The position numbers were made by a program, and so were the translations under genes. Below the pieces are notes generated by a model. That model saw only the letters and a list, made by a program, of their open reading frames with translations, was not told the origin of the DNA and ran no database searches. This document shows positions 63,550 through 64,000 of a DNA stretch of 64,000 nt, piece by piece. The DNA is from Edwardsiella anguillarum ET080813. Its GTDB lineage: Bacteria; Pseudomonadota; Gammaproteobacteria; Enterobacterales; Enterobacteriaceae. The stretch spans positions 2,232,001-2,296,000 of the forward strand of contig NZ_CP006664.1 of the NCBI RefSeq assembly GCF_000264765.2. Reading direction: 5' to 3'. Within the stretch, counting starts at the first letter, position 1. Every line of letters starts with the position of its first letter.

Positions 63550-64000
63550 TTAGCGGGGGGTAGAGGCGGTATGGTCCGCGGGCATCGCGCGACGGCGCAG
63601 CAGATGGATAGCCCAGGCGACGCTCATGATCACTAGGATCGCAAAGCACAGCGCAAAGGCCAGGAAACAGGCCTGCGCCATATTCATAAACTGCATGGAG
63701 GGGATCAGATACCAGCCCTCAGCCTGCACGTATATGTCGATAAACCACTGCTGTACGCTGTCCAGCGCCACCCCCTGTGGTACCACCGGTGCATCATAAC
63801 CGCAGTCGCCGGTCGGCTTAAACCAAGAGGGTGACCACTCGGCCAGGGGCAGTCCAAAGGGAAAGTGGGGATCGGTGGAGCATCCCTGTACGCCAAACAG
63901 CGCGTCCGGGCTGTGCACCGCATGATGGATCCCGTTCAGTTTGATGGAGTATCCCATGCCGATGATGGCGCCATAGAAGGCGGCGATACAGCCGAACAGC
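63550..64000 (-). CDS. dsbI: Protein disulfide oxidoreductase DsbI, partial (5' end outside window)
   Basis: DsbI is a DsbB-like inner-membrane protein that reoxidises its partner DsbL, a thioredoxin-like periplasmic oxidase. The visible 149 codons lack the N terminus and its CxxC. They hold a membrane segment ([13 protein letters not shown]), then a periplasmic loop with two cysteines (GVQGCSTD and PTGDCGYD), and a last membrane helix near [14 protein letters not shown]. The frame stays open to the window edge. In Salmonella and uropathogenic E. coli, dsbLI lies with an arylsulfate sulfotransferase. It reads toward nanE but is separated from it by about 165 bp. Confidence 0.88.
   Translation of the reverse strand, partial: LFGCIAAFYGAIIGMGYSIKLNGIHHAVHSPDALFGVQGCSTDPHFPFGLPLAEWSPSWFKPTGDCGYDAPVVPQGVALDSVQQWFIDIYVQAEGWYLIPSMQFMNMAQACFLAFALCFAILVIMSVAWAIHLLRRRAMPADHTASTPR

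Noticed and set aside
63424-63636. Short plus-strand frame between nanE and dsbI
   Set aside because: It covers the nan operator and the antisense of dsbI, with no homology or ribosome site.

Overview
This window is GC-rich, densely coded core chromosome from a gammaproteobacterium of the order Enterobacterales. Nearly every gene has a full-length counterpart in Escherichia coli. The mix of gene content and base composition (a Pit/DUF47 pair beside ygiF, an lpxL-type acyltransferase between glnE and hldE, the deo operon next to yjjI/yjjW, a dsbI gene beside nanE) fits Hafniaceae, most likely Edwardsiella. The genus is inference from recalled sequences, not a database match. I see no prophage, insertion sequence, CRISPR array or clear pseudogene.

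Region 1 (about 0.1-23.9 kb) resembles the E. coli 67-69 min area. It holds mug, the macromolecular synthesis operon rpsU-dnaG-rpoD, tsaD, plsY, folB, uppP, cca, ygiM, a low-affinity phosphate transporter with its DUF47 partner, ygiF, glnE, lpxL, hldE, yjeH, ubiK, ribB under an FMN riboswitch, zupT with an upstream Fur-like box, and ygiD. Region 2 (24.0-39.2 kb) resembles the E. coli 99 min area. It has three tandem tRNA-Leu(CAG) genes, rsmC, holD-rimI, prfC, yjjU-yjjV, a concentrative nucleoside transporter, the glycyl-radical pair yjjI-yjjW, and deoCABD. Together the transporter and deo enzymes import nucleosides and degrade them to sugar phosphates, and both units carry paired CRP sites about 52-53 bp apart. 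yjjG and osmY, which I recall lying in this stretch in E. coli, are absent.

Region 3 (39.3-64.0 kb) starts with a cytochrome b562/b561-type pair and rnk, then resembles the E. coli 70-73 min area. A long minus-strand cluster encodes inner-membrane exchange, Kdo synthesis, LPS export and nitrogen-PTS functions (yrbG, kdsD, kdsC, lptC, lptA, lptB, rpoN, hpf, ptsN, rapZ, npr). Divergent from it is the Mla lipid-transport operon with ibaG and murA. Then follow the periplasmic proteases degS and degQ, the division factors zapG and zapE, rplM-rpsI, sspA-sspB, and the sialic acid genes nanE-nanK-nanQ. The window ends inside a dsbI-type oxidoreductase gene.

Most genes serve the cell envelope (LPS, phospholipid, peptidoglycan), translation, and nucleoside or amino-sugar catabolism. 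Nothing here is clearly a new multi-gene system. The least understood unit is the glycyl-radical enzyme YjjI with its activase YjjW, placed between a nucleoside importer and the deo operon. The best new small-scale signals are regulatory: a Fur-like box at zupT, a three-half-site operator over the nanE promoter, and the matched tandem CRP architectures.
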